Shown here in pieces: positions 1 through 7,040 of a stretch of DNA of 16,776 nt. Source of the stretch: Christensenella sp. UBA5489 (GTDB lineage Bacteria > Bacillota > Clostridia > Christensenellales > UBA1242); contig DIPL01000013.1 of assembly GCA_002424095.1 (NCBI GenBank), positions 67,420-84,195 of the forward strand. Reading direction: 5' to 3'. A program made the position numbers and the translations under genes. How positions within the stretch are numbered: position 1 is the stretch's first letter; the number at the start of each line of letters is the position of its first letter. The notes beneath the pieces are model-generated. The model was not told the DNA's origin. It saw nothing but the letters and a program-made list of their open reading frames with translations, and made no database searches.

Positions 1-308
1 AGCAAATCTGTTAGGTTTTTAATTTGTGAACCTAAGAGTTCGTAATCAAAAATCACAACATCTGCATTTGATTCGGCAATTTTAACTTTTAATTCTTCTA
101 CCTTGCCACTGCCGATTAATGTTGCGGGTGTTATTGTTCTTACAAATTGATAATCTCTTCCCACAACTTCAAGCCCTGCTGTTTCAGAAAGACGGGCAAG
201 TTCATCTAAAGAGGAATGAACATCTTCTTTATTATTAAAAACAACGCCCATTAAAAAAACTTTTTCTTTAATTTCTTTTGTTGTTTCAATCTCTACTATT
301 TTCATCAT
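1..308 (-). CDS. hflX: GTPase HflX, N-terminal part (runs off left edge)
   Basis: Translating the minus strand from the ATG at 308 (or the adjacent ATG at 305) gives about 102 residues that match the N-terminal domain of HflX. Recognisable pieces are LDELARLSETAGLEVVG, then an IGSGKVEEL segment and a VVIFDYELLGSQIKNL segment, which are hallmarks of the HflX nucleotide-binding N-domain. HflX is a ribosome-associated GTPase that splits or rescues stalled 70S ribosomes under stress (family knowledge). The GTPase domain itself lies outside the window. No Shine-Dalgarno sequence precedes either ATG, and the promoter at 318-346 would start transcription only a few bases before the start codon. The lipoprotein gene upstream is on the same strand but about 130 bases away, so hflX probably has its own promoter. 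Confidence 0.9.
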   Translation of the reverse strand, partial: MMKIVEIETTKEIKEKVFLMGVVFNNKEDVHSSLDELARLSETAGLEVVGRDYQFVRTITPATLIGSGKVEELKVKIAESNADVVIFDYELLGSQIKNLTDL

Positions 309-317
309 ATCATTTTT

Positions 318-346
318 AATTTATCATACTTTAATTTTTTTGTCAA
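318..346 (-). promoter_or_regulatory. Sigma-A promoter of hflX, near-leaderless
   Basis: On the minus strand, TTGACA (346-341) and TAAATT (323-318) are separated by exactly 17 bases. A start point about 7 bases past the -10 box falls near 310-311, which leaves only 2-3 bases before the ATG at 308. This agrees with the absence of a ribosome binding site. Confidence 0.6.
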
Positions 347-362
347 TTTATTTGTGAGTGAG

Positions 363-415
363 ACAAGAATTACAATGATATTTTAATCACTTATCATTTT
401 ATTGTTTTATCTTGT
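363..415. other. Long imperfect hairpin between lipoprotein gene and hflX
   Basis: Nested inverted repeats: ACAAGA (363-368) pairs with TCTTGT (410-415), and inside it AATGATA (374-380) pairs with TATCATT (392-398). The inner loop is about 11 bases. It lies downstream of the lipoprotein stop codon and upstream of the hflX promoter. There is no clear U-run on the minus-strand side, so it is either a weak terminator or processing site for the lipoprotein mRNA, or just AT-rich dyad symmetry. Confidence 0.4.
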
Positions 416-440
416 TCAGTCGTTGGCGTTTGCTATTAAA

Positions 441-1121
441 TTATTCATAATTTTTTGCTAGAATATCGCCAGAATGAACGTCTATAACCAAACTAATTCT
501 TTTTTTATCTTGTCCTTCAATTCCAAAATACCACAAGTAAGTGTCTAAATCCGAATTTTCATCATATAATATTTTTAAATAACATTCAGCAGCAAATTTT
601 CTTTTTTGAAAAAACTTTTTCGCCTCTTCCTCTAATTGAACAGTTGCAATTTCTAGTGCATCCTGATATTGTATTTGCCAATTTTTATTTATGCAAACAA
701 GCATTAATTCATTTTCAATGCTTTCAATGCTTAAATAAATCTGAGCATCATCATTGACAAGAGATTCAATATCAGCCATAAAATTATGGTTATATGGATT
801 TTTTTCCAATTCTCCTGAAAAATCCTTGTCATTTACTTTAAGATTAAAATCATAAGTTTCTCTTTCCGCTAAATTCGAAAAATGCACCGAAATAACCCCA
901 AATTCGACTTTGGCATTCGAAACGCCGTTATAATCATACGGCTCTTCACGAAGTCCGCACATAAGCGTAACTCTTAAATCGAGGGTTTTTGCTTCAAATA
1001 AATTATATCGGATATCGGACAAATTATTAACCATTTCATCTTTAATGTTATATCCGCACCCTGCAACACAACTTGTCCCAATCAGCAATAAAGCCAAAAC
1101 AAAAATCTTTATTCTTTTCAT
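441..1121 (-). CDS. Small predicted lipoprotein, function unknown
   Basis: The 226-residue product starts with a positively charged stretch (MKRIK), a hydrophobic core at about residues 6-17 and a lipobox VAGC with the candidate lipidated cysteine at residue 22. It is therefore probably an exported lipoprotein anchored on the outer face of the membrane. The mature part is mixed alpha/beta, rich in Glu, Asp and Asn, with no domain I recognise. The end (roughly residues 150-226) holds a YLWYFGIEGQDKKRISLVIDVHSGDIL-type stretch, shown here only in part, that resembles PepSY-like or other small beta-sheet domains, but the likeness is weak. No Shine-Dalgarno sequence is visible before the ATG. The next gene on this strand is hflX; the HAD gene on the other side is divergent. 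Expression and function are unknown. Confidence 0.75.
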   Translation of the reverse strand: MKRIKIFVLALLLIGTSCVAGCGYNIKDEMVNNLSDIRYNLFEAKTLDLRVTLMCGLREEPYDYNGVSNAKVEFGVISVHFSNLAERETYDFNLKVNDKDFSGELEKNPYNHNFMADIESLVNDDAQIYLSIESIENELMLVCINKNWQIQYQDALEIATVQLEEEAKKFFQKRKFAAECYLKILYDENSDLDTYLWYFGIEGQDKKRISLVIDVHSGDILAKNYE

Positions 1122-1225
1122 ATAAAAATATATGCATGATTTAACCTTAATATGATATTTTTTACTAAATCTAAAATTGAAATTTCAATAAAATTTGATA
1201 GACTAAAAATCAAAAACATTAAATA

Positions 1226-1254
1226 TTGACAGAAACGACAACTTGACTTATAAT
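1226..1254 (+). promoter_or_regulatory. Perfect consensus sigma-A promoter of the HAD gene
   Basis: TTGACA (1226-1231) and TATAAT (1249-1254) are separated by 17 bases, an exact match to the housekeeping consensus. The start codon of the HAD gene lies 36 bases past the -10 box. Strong constitutive transcription is expected. Confidence 0.85.
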
Positions 1255-1289
1255 AAAGATATTGAAAAAAAATTAATGGGGATTGCTTT

Positions 1290-1973
1290 ATGATAAAAAA
1301 TGTTGTTTTTGATGTTAGTGGAGTTCTTGTTAGGTTTGATATTCTTGGAGCATGTAATATTTTCGGTTGGAATAAAGATTTAAAAAAAGAAATCGCCGAA
1401 ATTGTTTTTCAAGGTGAGGAAAGTCAAAACTATATTGAAGGAAAATATGACACATTAATGTTTACAAAAACTTTAATAAAAAGATATCCTAAACGAAGGA
1501 AAGAAATCAATGAAGTTTTTACTGATGAATTTTTAAGAACCTTAATGCTTCCGAACGAAGACACCTATGACCTTTTGAAAGAATTGTCTCAACATTATAA
1601 TGTTTATATTTTATCAAATCTATATACGTTTATGTTGAAACGGTTCAACGAAATGTTTGGAGATATTGATAATTATATAAAAGGCTCAATGTTTTCTTGT
1701 GATGTAAAAATGAAAAAACCTGACCCTAAAATTTTTGACTTGTTTTTGCACAGATTCAATCTTAATCCTGCGGAAACTGCTTTTATTGATGACACGAAAG
1801 AAAATATTATAGCGGCGACATCAAAAGACATTGGAATAAAAGTTGGAATACATTATAAATGGCCAGATGAAACAAATCTGAAAATTTATTTACTTTTATT
1901 GAAGGATTTGCAAGCAAATAAAGAAACAGATGAAAAAAAAAGAAAGGAAATGTTGGAAATAGAAAAAGTTTAA
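1290..1973 (+). CDS. HAD superfamily hydrolase (YihX-like sugar-phosphatase type)
   Basis: The 227-residue cytoplasmic protein has the haloacid dehalogenase motifs in order. Motif I is FDVSGVL with nucleophile Asp8. Motif II is YILSN with Ser109. Motif III is KKPDPKIF with Lys143. Motif IV is FIDD with Asp167 and Asp168. The residue two after the nucleophile is Ser10 instead of the usual acid/base Asp. The HAD-IA subgroup that includes E. coli YihX (alpha-glucose-1-phosphatase) also lacks that Asp (it has DLGN), which supports the subgroup but does not fix the substrate. The C-terminus is a charged Lys/Glu tail. The start is preceded by a modest TGGGGA ribosome site (1277-1282). The gene has its own perfect sigma-A promoter and ends before a shared terminator, so it is probably monocistronic. 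Confidence 0.85.
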   Translation: MIKNVVFDVSGVLVRFDILGACNIFGWNKDLKKEIAEIVFQGEESQNYIEGKYDTLMFTKTLIKRYPKRRKEINEVFTDEFLRTLMLPNEDTYDLLKELSQHYNVYILSNLYTFMLKRFNEMFGDIDNYIKGSMFSCDVKMKKPDPKIFDLFLHRFNLNPAETAFIDDTKENIIAATSKDIGIKVGIHYKWPDETNLKIYLLLLKDLQANKETDEKKRKEMLEIEKV

Positions 1974-2054
1974 GATAAAATTTAATTAAAGAAAACATAA
2001 AGAAGTAAAGTAAAATTAAATAAATTATTAATTTTAAAATTTATTCTGTTCAAA

Positions 2055-2087
2055 CAAAAAATCTCTGAATAATATCAGAGATTTTTT
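2055..2087. terminator. Bidirectional rho-independent terminator
   Basis: The stem TCTCTGA (2062-2068) / TCAGAGA (2075-2081) has a 6-base loop. It is flanked by an A-run on the left and a T-run on the right, so each strand gets a U-tail. It lies between the convergent HAD gene (plus) and the GLUG surface protein gene (minus) and can serve both. Confidence 0.85.
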
Positions 2088-2124
2088 ATACTATTTGATA
2101 GAATAAAAATTATATTGATAACTC

Positions 2125-5085
2125 TTATGAATTTTTTGTTACCCATTGCATATCGGGATATTTTCTTTTGCCACTATTGCCACTATTTCCGCCATCATTG
2201 CCACCGCCATTATCTCCTTCAAAGCCCAATCCTTTTTCAAATTCTGGATTTTTCTTTCGTACATCTTTTGTCGCCACTAAGAAAATTGCAATAAGGAACA
2301 ACGCTATACCAATTGCCAAAATGATACATAAAAGCAGTTCTTTAAATAATCCTTCGGCGAATGCAAATGTGAGTTCAATGTCGTCCAAAAAATCGACAGT
2401 GAAAGAGCAAGTGCCTGTTCTTGAATTAAATTTAATTTCCGTAATGCAACCGTTTGTAATTTCAACATTTGATAAGTGATATCCTTGTGGTATATTTGAA
2501 ATCGTAATTACATAAGGTTCACCATAAACGAGTTTTGTTTCGTTTTCGACATAATCTTCATCATTTACTTTGAAAGATAAGTTATTGTCAAATTCAAGGT
2601 TACCCACCTTTAAGATTATGCCAATATCAGTTTTAGGTTCAAGCACAACAACAACGGTTGTTTGTCTGTTCGCCTCTGAGAAAAGCGTGTTTGTGGTTTG
2701 GGAATCCTGAGAAAATGAGCCAAATCCTATACCAATTAAATCTTCAAGTTTATTTTCTTCATTTATTTCAGCAACTCGCCAGTTAATGTTTACAAACCCT
2801 TTATTATTTATATCAAATAATGAGCCGTCCTTATTTCTCAATGTAAGTAAATAGTCTCTGTTTTTATTTAATCTATAAAAGTTAGAAACCGAAACAGCAT
2901 CTGAAACTCCGACATAATAATTTGTTTTAAGAACATATTTATCATTAAAATGTGAGAATACATAAGTGTAAAGTCGAATCGTGTCGCCACCCCAAACAGG
3001 ATAAAGTACGAGTTTTTTTGTTGGAGTAAAGCCTTTGAAATCCCAATTTTCGAAAGTGCCAACAGAAATCCCTGTGGCTTCATAATTTTGATTTAATTCT
3101 GTCAAATTTCCACGTTCTACAATCAACTGCGTCGTAAAATCTGATTTCCACGGGACATATTTATCATCGATTTCTCTACCGTAAAAATCCAAAGGCTCTG
3201 TTTGCTCAACCGCCGACCAGCCAACAAAAGCAAAACTACCACTGCTCGGCATAATAAGCGAACTCCCCGCTCCAAGCGAAATAGATGTGAATTGCATTCC
3301 ATTTTTAGTGTAAACTGCTGGATTTTCCTTGCCCGACAGCCAATAATTGTTTATAGTAAGCGCATCCGCTTTTGTTTGGAACATAAATCCGTTTGTATAT
3401 AAAACATTTAAAGTATAGCCGTCAGCAATTAAATTTAAATGTTCAGGGGTTATTTTAAAATTCGGTGTTGTAATGGTTATTGCAACCGTACCAGCCTTTG
3501 AAAATTCATAGCGTTTTTCGGTTATTTCGCTTATATAAGTATGATTTAAATAATCATTTTGTCTTATAATTTTGTCAATAAAATCATAATTAATCACACT
3601 TGCACGCATAACATTTGTAATGTTTCCGCCATCCGTGATTTGCCAAGTGTTTGTTGTTATATCATAATATTTCTGCACAACAGGCATATCAATTTTTGTC
3701 AATAAAAGCGTTGGAGAAATTGTGAAAAATCCTTGTCTATCTTCAATATTTCCAAAAACGTTTGAAATATTAAAAGATAAATAAACATTATAATTACTTT
3801 TTTTCTCATAATATCCAAAATTTGCTTCTTGTTTCAGTGTAGTAAAATTTGAATTATCGTAAGTATTTAAATATATTGACTGATGAATTTTTATGTCCAT
3901 TACAACTCGGTCATTTATACCAGTAAGTGTGATTTTTCTATCATAATTTTTTTGGTATGGATAATTCATATCTGATTGAATTCTTATATTTTCTGAATTG
4001 TCAAGTTCAAAAAAAACATTGTCAACACCTTTCAAAACAACTTGATTTCCATATTTAATCCAAGTGTTAGGGTGCCACTGATTGTTTAACGATTGGAATA
4101 ATTGTTCCTTATCCCAAACCTTGTCGAAATTATTGTTTCCGTGCGGACCAAAAAACAAACTTCTTTGGTTTATATCAGCATATGAATTTGTCACAATAAT
4201 ATTATCTTTTTGCGTATCGCCACTTTGAAAAGTTTGAATTAATTTAAAATCTATCAATTCATTTCCAATTGAATATGAATTGCTGATTACAGTTGGAATA
4301 TAACTATTGGTTGATGACACGTAAACTCTTTCAGCAAAACCAATTAAGCCACCTGTATAGTGTAAATAATTATCTGATTTTGCAGTCGAAATTGAAACTG
4401 ATTGAGAAACACAATTTTTTATTGTAAGTCTTGTTCCAGTTGATGCCCCCACAAGTCCGCCAAGTGCAAAACTATTATTAGATGTTGATTTTTTCAAAGA
4501 TAAATTGCTGTTTGTAATTGAAACATGAGAAATTTCAGAATCTCCATCTACTTTGCCGACAAGCCCGCCAACATAAGTGGTGTTTGAAGTAAATCCAGTT
4601 AGAGTTATTTCCTTTAATTGTAGATTCATTATTTTTGCATTTCTTATATTTCCAAAAACACCATTATATATAAAGTCTTTTTGTAGTGTAACATTTGAAA
4701 TTGTATAGCCGTTACCATCGAAAACACCGCAAAAAAGTTTTCCAAAAACACCTATCGGCGTCCAATAACCTTCATCTTTAAGATTTAAATTGCTTGTTAA
4801 AATGAAATAAGAACTACCGTATGTTTTTCCGTTATTAACTTCATTACGCATTGCCCTTAAAGCAGAAACTGTTTCGATTTGATATGGATTAGATTTTGAA
4901 CCATCGCCACCATTATAGTTTAATGACGTTTGAGAAGTCTTGAATGGGGAATAAGCAAAAATTTTTTCATTTTCATTTTTTGCAAGTGAGATAAAAGTAT
5001 TGCAAACAGCAAATAAGAGCACGGAAAAAATTAAAAGTCCCGTAATAATCAAAGATGTTTTTCTTATTTTTTTTTGTTTTACCAT
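2125..5085 (-). CDS. Large membrane-anchored surface protein with GLUG repeats
   Basis: The 986-residue protein has an N-terminal hydrophobic signal or anchor helix (about residues 11-33) and then a GGDGSKSNPYQI segment (59-70) that typically opens GLUG-repeat adhesins. GLUG-type repeats GGLVGKV (173-179), GGLVGAS (209-215) and GGLIGFA (245-251) follow, and suggest a right-handed beta-solenoid. Around residues 618-700 there is an FVGW ... LYPVWGG stretch resembling InlB-type B-repeats. A C-terminal helix (about 914-938) is followed by a basic, Gly/Asn-rich cytoplasmic tail of roughly 45 residues. There is no LPXTG motif, so the C-terminal helix seems to be the anchor. A strong ribosome site AGGAGG (5096-5091) lies 5 bases before the ATG. 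The gene has its own promoter. A role in adhesion or surface display is inferred; the ligand is unknown. Confidence 0.8.
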   Translation of the reverse strand: MVKQKKIRKTSLIITGLLIFSVLLFAVCNTFISLAKNENEKIFAYSPFKTSQTSLNYNGGDGSKSNPYQIETVSALRAMRNEVNNGKTYGSSYFILTSNLNLKDEGYWTPIGVFGKLFCGVFDGNGYTISNVTLQKDFIYNGVFGNIRNAKIMNLQLKEITLTGFTSNTTYVGGLVGKVDGDSEISHVSITNSNLSLKKSTSNNSFALGGLVGASTGTRLTIKNCVSQSVSISTAKSDNYLHYTGGLIGFAERVYVSSTNSYIPTVISNSYSIGNELIDFKLIQTFQSGDTQKDNIIVTNSYADINQRSLFFGPHGNNNFDKVWDKEQLFQSLNNQWHPNTWIKYGNQVVLKGVDNVFFELDNSENIRIQSDMNYPYQKNYDRKITLTGINDRVVMDIKIHQSIYLNTYDNSNFTTLKQEANFGYYEKKSNYNVYLSFNISNVFGNIEDRQGFFTISPTLLLTKIDMPVVQKYYDITTNTWQITDGGNITNVMRASVINYDFIDKIIRQNDYLNHTYISEITEKRYEFSKAGTVAITITTPNFKITPEHLNLIADGYTLNVLYTNGFMFQTKADALTINNYWLSGKENPAVYTKNGMQFTSISLGAGSSLIMPSSGSFAFVGWSAVEQTEPLDFYGREIDDKYVPWKSDFTTQLIVERGNLTELNQNYEATGISVGTFENWDFKGFTPTKKLVLYPVWGGDTIRLYTYVFSHFNDKYVLKTNYYVGVSDAVSVSNFYRLNKNRDYLLTLRNKDGSLFDINNKGFVNINWRVAEINEENKLEDLIGIGFGSFSQDSQTTNTLFSEANRQTTVVVVLEPKTDIGIILKVGNLEFDNNLSFKVNDEDYVENETKLVYGEPYVITISNIPQGYHLSNVEITNGCITEIKFNSRTGTCSFTVDFLDDIELTFAFAEGLFKELLLCIILAIGIALFLIAIFLVATKDVRKKNPEFEKGLGFEGDNGGGNDGGNSGNSGKRKYPDMQWVTKNS

Positions 5086-5163
5086 TTTCTCCTCCTGCTA
5101 TTTTTTAATTCCAAAATATATATTATTTTGATTTTATGTCATATTTTTGCTGTTTTTGCGAAT

Positions 5164-5178
5164 GTATAATTATTATAC
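5164..5178. promoter_or_regulatory. 15-bp perfect palindrome over the -10 box of the GLUG gene
   Basis: GTATAATTATTATAC is an exact inverted repeat about one central base, and the minus-strand -10 TATAAT (5177-5172) lies inside it. It could be a repressor site, but AT-rich DNA yields such palindromes by chance. Confidence 0.35.
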
Positions 5179-5200
5179 AACACTTCTTTATAAATTTCAA
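5172..5200 (-). promoter_or_regulatory. Sigma-A promoter of the GLUG surface protein gene
   Basis: On the minus strand, TTGAAA (5200-5195) and TATAAT (5177-5172) are 17 bases apart. The predicted start near 5165 gives an untranslated leader of about 80 bases before the ATG at 5085. Confidence 0.7.
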
Positions 5201-5223
5201 TAGTCAATTTTTAAAAAGTGTGG

Positions 5224-5246
5224 AAACCCGCTGCTTATACGGGTTT
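5224..5246. repeat. GC-containing inverted repeat (7-bp arms, 9-base loop)
   Basis: AAACCCG (5224-5230) and CGGGTTT (5240-5246) form a perfect 7-bp stem, conspicuous in such AT-rich DNA. It lies between the terminator of the SLOG gene and the promoter of the GLUG gene. There is no adjacent T-run on either strand, so it is not a typical terminator. It may be a protein or recombinase site, or a remnant of a mobile element end; nothing else here proves either. Confidence 0.5.
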
Positions 5247-5266
5247 GAGTTGGAATTTCTCATAAT

Positions 5267-5293
5267 AAAAAAAAGACATAATGTCTTTTTTTT
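5267..5293 (-). terminator. Rho-independent terminator after the SLOG gene
   Basis: A run of eight A (5267-5274), GACA, a 3-base loop, TGTC and a run of eight T (5286-5293) make a symmetrical hairpin with U-tails on both strands. It lies just past the stop of the minus-strand SLOG gene, so it probably ends the 315-aa/SLOG operon. Confidence 0.75.
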
Positions 5294-5310
5294 ACAACTT
5301 AATAAAATGA

Positions 5311-5880
5311 TTAAATTAAAATGATTTGTATATTTTTATTTTGTTCTTTTGCAATTTCGATGGTGTTTTTTGTTTCGCTCGGCTTTCCATTCCAAACAGC
5401 AATCAAATGTGAAGAATTATTAACCAAAAATCTATTTCCATTCTCAATGCAAGCAGGGCAATATTTTTTTGCCAAAACGATTTTTTTATCGCATTGACTT
5501 AAAATATTTGAATGTCTTTTTTTATCTTCCAAAGACCAGTTTTTATCGTGGTTATCATAAAAAATTATGCAATAAAGTTTAATTTGTTTATACCGCTTTT
5601 TAAAATCTAAAACTAACTCTGCGGCAAGCATATCAATTCCACGTGCCATTCCTGAAAGAAAATTTAAATAGCCATTATCAATTGCCTGTTTTATAGCGGT
5701 TTTTAATTTTTCTTTTAAAGTTGAAAATCTTTCATCACTCTCGTTGTTGTTCCACGGCAATTTTTCAGGGCGATGTCCTGTGAAAGCACAAGTTTTCATT
5801 ATGTCTTCATCAAAAGATATTTTATTAAATAAGCATTCGTCAAACGAATTATTTATCTTATCATAGTCCACTACACACAT
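5311..5880 (-). CDS. SLOG/DUF1273-type (YpsA-like) nucleotide-binding protein
   Basis: The 189-residue soluble protein carries the SLOG Rossmann-like hallmarks: TGHRPEKLPW (34-43), SGMARGIDMLAAE (76-88) and NRFLVNNSSHLIAVWNGKP (149-167). Proteins of the DUF1273/YpsA family are predicted to bind nucleotides or nucleotide-derived ligands; B. subtilis YpsA affects cell division (family knowledge). The usual GGT motif near the C-terminus, expected after NGKP, reads SET here, so ligand binding may differ. The family normally begins at the equivalent of Met28 (5799). I keep the longer start because an AAAGG site overlaps the stop of the upstream gene and the ATG at 5880 lies only 6 bases past that stop, as expected for coupled translation. 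The first 27 residues may therefore be a lineage-specific extension or not translated. Confidence 0.75.
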   Translation of the reverse strand: MCVVDYDKINNSFDECLFNKISFDEDIMKTCAFTGHRPEKLPWNNNESDERFSTLKEKLKTAIKQAIDNGYLNFLSGMARGIDMLAAELVLDFKKRYKQIKLYCIIFYDNHDKNWSLEDKKRHSNILSQCDKKIVLAKKYCPACIENGNRFLVNNSSHLIAVWNGKPSETKNTIEIAKEQNKNIQIILI

Positions 5881-5886
5881 AAATTT

Positions 5887-6834
5887 CTACCTTTGTGCTT
5901 CTCTTTGGCGTGAAATTCCGAAAATTTGCTCAAAATCTTCCTTATTGATTTCCGGTCCTGATTTAGGTAAACTAACAAACTTTCCATAAGGCAAAACTTT
6001 TATTGTCGGAACATCAAATATATAATTATTATCGTTTGATAAAATTCCCATATAATATTCAAATTCATTTTTTTGGTCGAACGGGTTAAGCTTTTTCTGT
6101 GCAAAATTATATACATTCCAGTCTTTTTCATACTGATAATTATAAGTTTCTTTGCTAATTACAAAATAGTGCGTATATTTACCTTTCTTTGCATCATTTG
6201 AAAATAAGGTGAATTTTGTGGCAAGCCAATTTCCAACTTTATTATAATAAGAGTCAATGAAGTAATGTCCGTTTTTTTCATAAATTCGCTTTCGCATCTG
6301 TGCAATTAAAAGCGGTGAACTATAAATGTGATATCGAAGTCCATTACAAGCCGAACTATTTACTGTTTCAGCGGTAACATTCGGTATCGGCATTGGATAG
6401 AGATTAACTGATAAAGCATTTTCTGAATTAAAACCTGCTATCGGTTTATCATTTAAATGAAAAGCCTGCTGATAAATTCCTTCTCCTTCAAAACCACAGC
6501 CATAGTTTTCAAAATACATTTTTTGACCCCTACCGCCCAGCAAAATCATACCACTTTCTTTAAATTCTTGTAAAACGGATTTTTTCCCTGTGTTTAAAGA
6601 TCTCTTTTCCATTAAATGATTTGCTGTTGCCGTTATTGTTTTAGAAACCTGAGCAGTGTTTAAGTCAACGCTTTGAAGTTCTGGGTTGTTTCTAAGGCTT
6701 TGTGCAAATGTTAATTGTTTGAACAAAACACTTGCCAAACCTGGATTTTTATAATTTAATGACGTACCTGTCGGGTCTTTTGTGAAATTTATAAAATCAC
6801 GACGTTTCTCCATTTTTCCTGTAGGTATTGCCAT
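5887..6834 (-). CDS. Hypothetical protein, 315 aa, first gene of SLOG operon
   Basis: I do not recognise this protein. It is soluble, with no signal peptide or membrane helix, rich in Asn, Lys and Tyr, with an alpha-helical N-terminal third (residues 1-95). A Gly-rich segment GMILLGGRGQK (95-105) follows, then an aromatic-rich region likely to be mostly beta (105-290). Cys113 and Cys163 are the only cysteines noted. It is expressed from a strong promoter (6882-6910), has a good ribosome site AAGGAG 6 bases before the ATG, and is followed directly by the SLOG gene, so the two should be made together. Upstream on the same strand is virB4. Its position suggests it works with the SLOG protein, and perhaps with VirB4, but no reaction can be assigned. 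Confidence 0.7.
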   Translation of the reverse strand: MAIPTGKMEKRRDFINFTKDPTGTSLNYKNPGLASVLFKQLTFAQSLRNNPELQSVDLNTAQVSKTITATANHLMEKRSLNTGKKSVLQEFKESGMILLGGRGQKMYFENYGCGFEGEGIYQQAFHLNDKPIAGFNSENALSVNLYPMPIPNVTAETVNSSACNGLRYHIYSSPLLIAQMRKRIYEKNGHYFIDSYYNKVGNWLATKFTLFSNDAKKGKYTHYFVISKETYNYQYEKDWNVYNFAQKKLNPFDQKNEFEYYMGILSNDNNYIFDVPTIKVLPYGKFVSLPKSGPEINKEDFEQIFGISRQREAQR

Positions 6835-6881
6835 ATTTTCTCCTTAATTTTATATTCATATATCTTAAAATGGTTTACAAT

Positions 6882-6910
6882 ATCATAACAAGAAATTGCG
6901 TAATTGTCAA
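6882..6910 (-). promoter_or_regulatory. Strong sigma-A promoter of the 315-aa/SLOG operon
   Basis: On the minus strand, TTGACA (6910-6905) and TATGAT (6887-6882) are 17 bases apart. The predicted start near 6875 gives a leader of about 41 bases. This shows the two genes need not be co-transcribed with virB4. Confidence 0.8.
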
Positions 6911-6957
6911 TATGTCAAAATTAATAAAAAATTGAAGGAATTATTATTTATTTGTAA

Positions 6958-6979
6958 AAATCAAACTGAAATCAAACTG
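6958..6979. repeat. Tandem duplication of an 11-bp unit
   Basis: AAATCAAACTG occurs twice in direct succession (6958-6968 and 6969-6979) in the region after the virB4 stop and upstream of the promoter of the 315-aa gene. It may be slippage or a pair of binding sites. Confidence 0.6.
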
Positions 6980-7040
6980 ATTAATTTGTGAGATTTATTT
7001 AACATTTCTTTTGCGAAAGCTGCAAATCTATTAAATATTT

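Noticed and set aside
1807..1998. 63-aa minus-strand hydrophobic frame over the HAD gene end
   Set aside because: It is the complement of a Lys/Glu-rich tail, which always reads as Phe/Leu-rich on the other strand.
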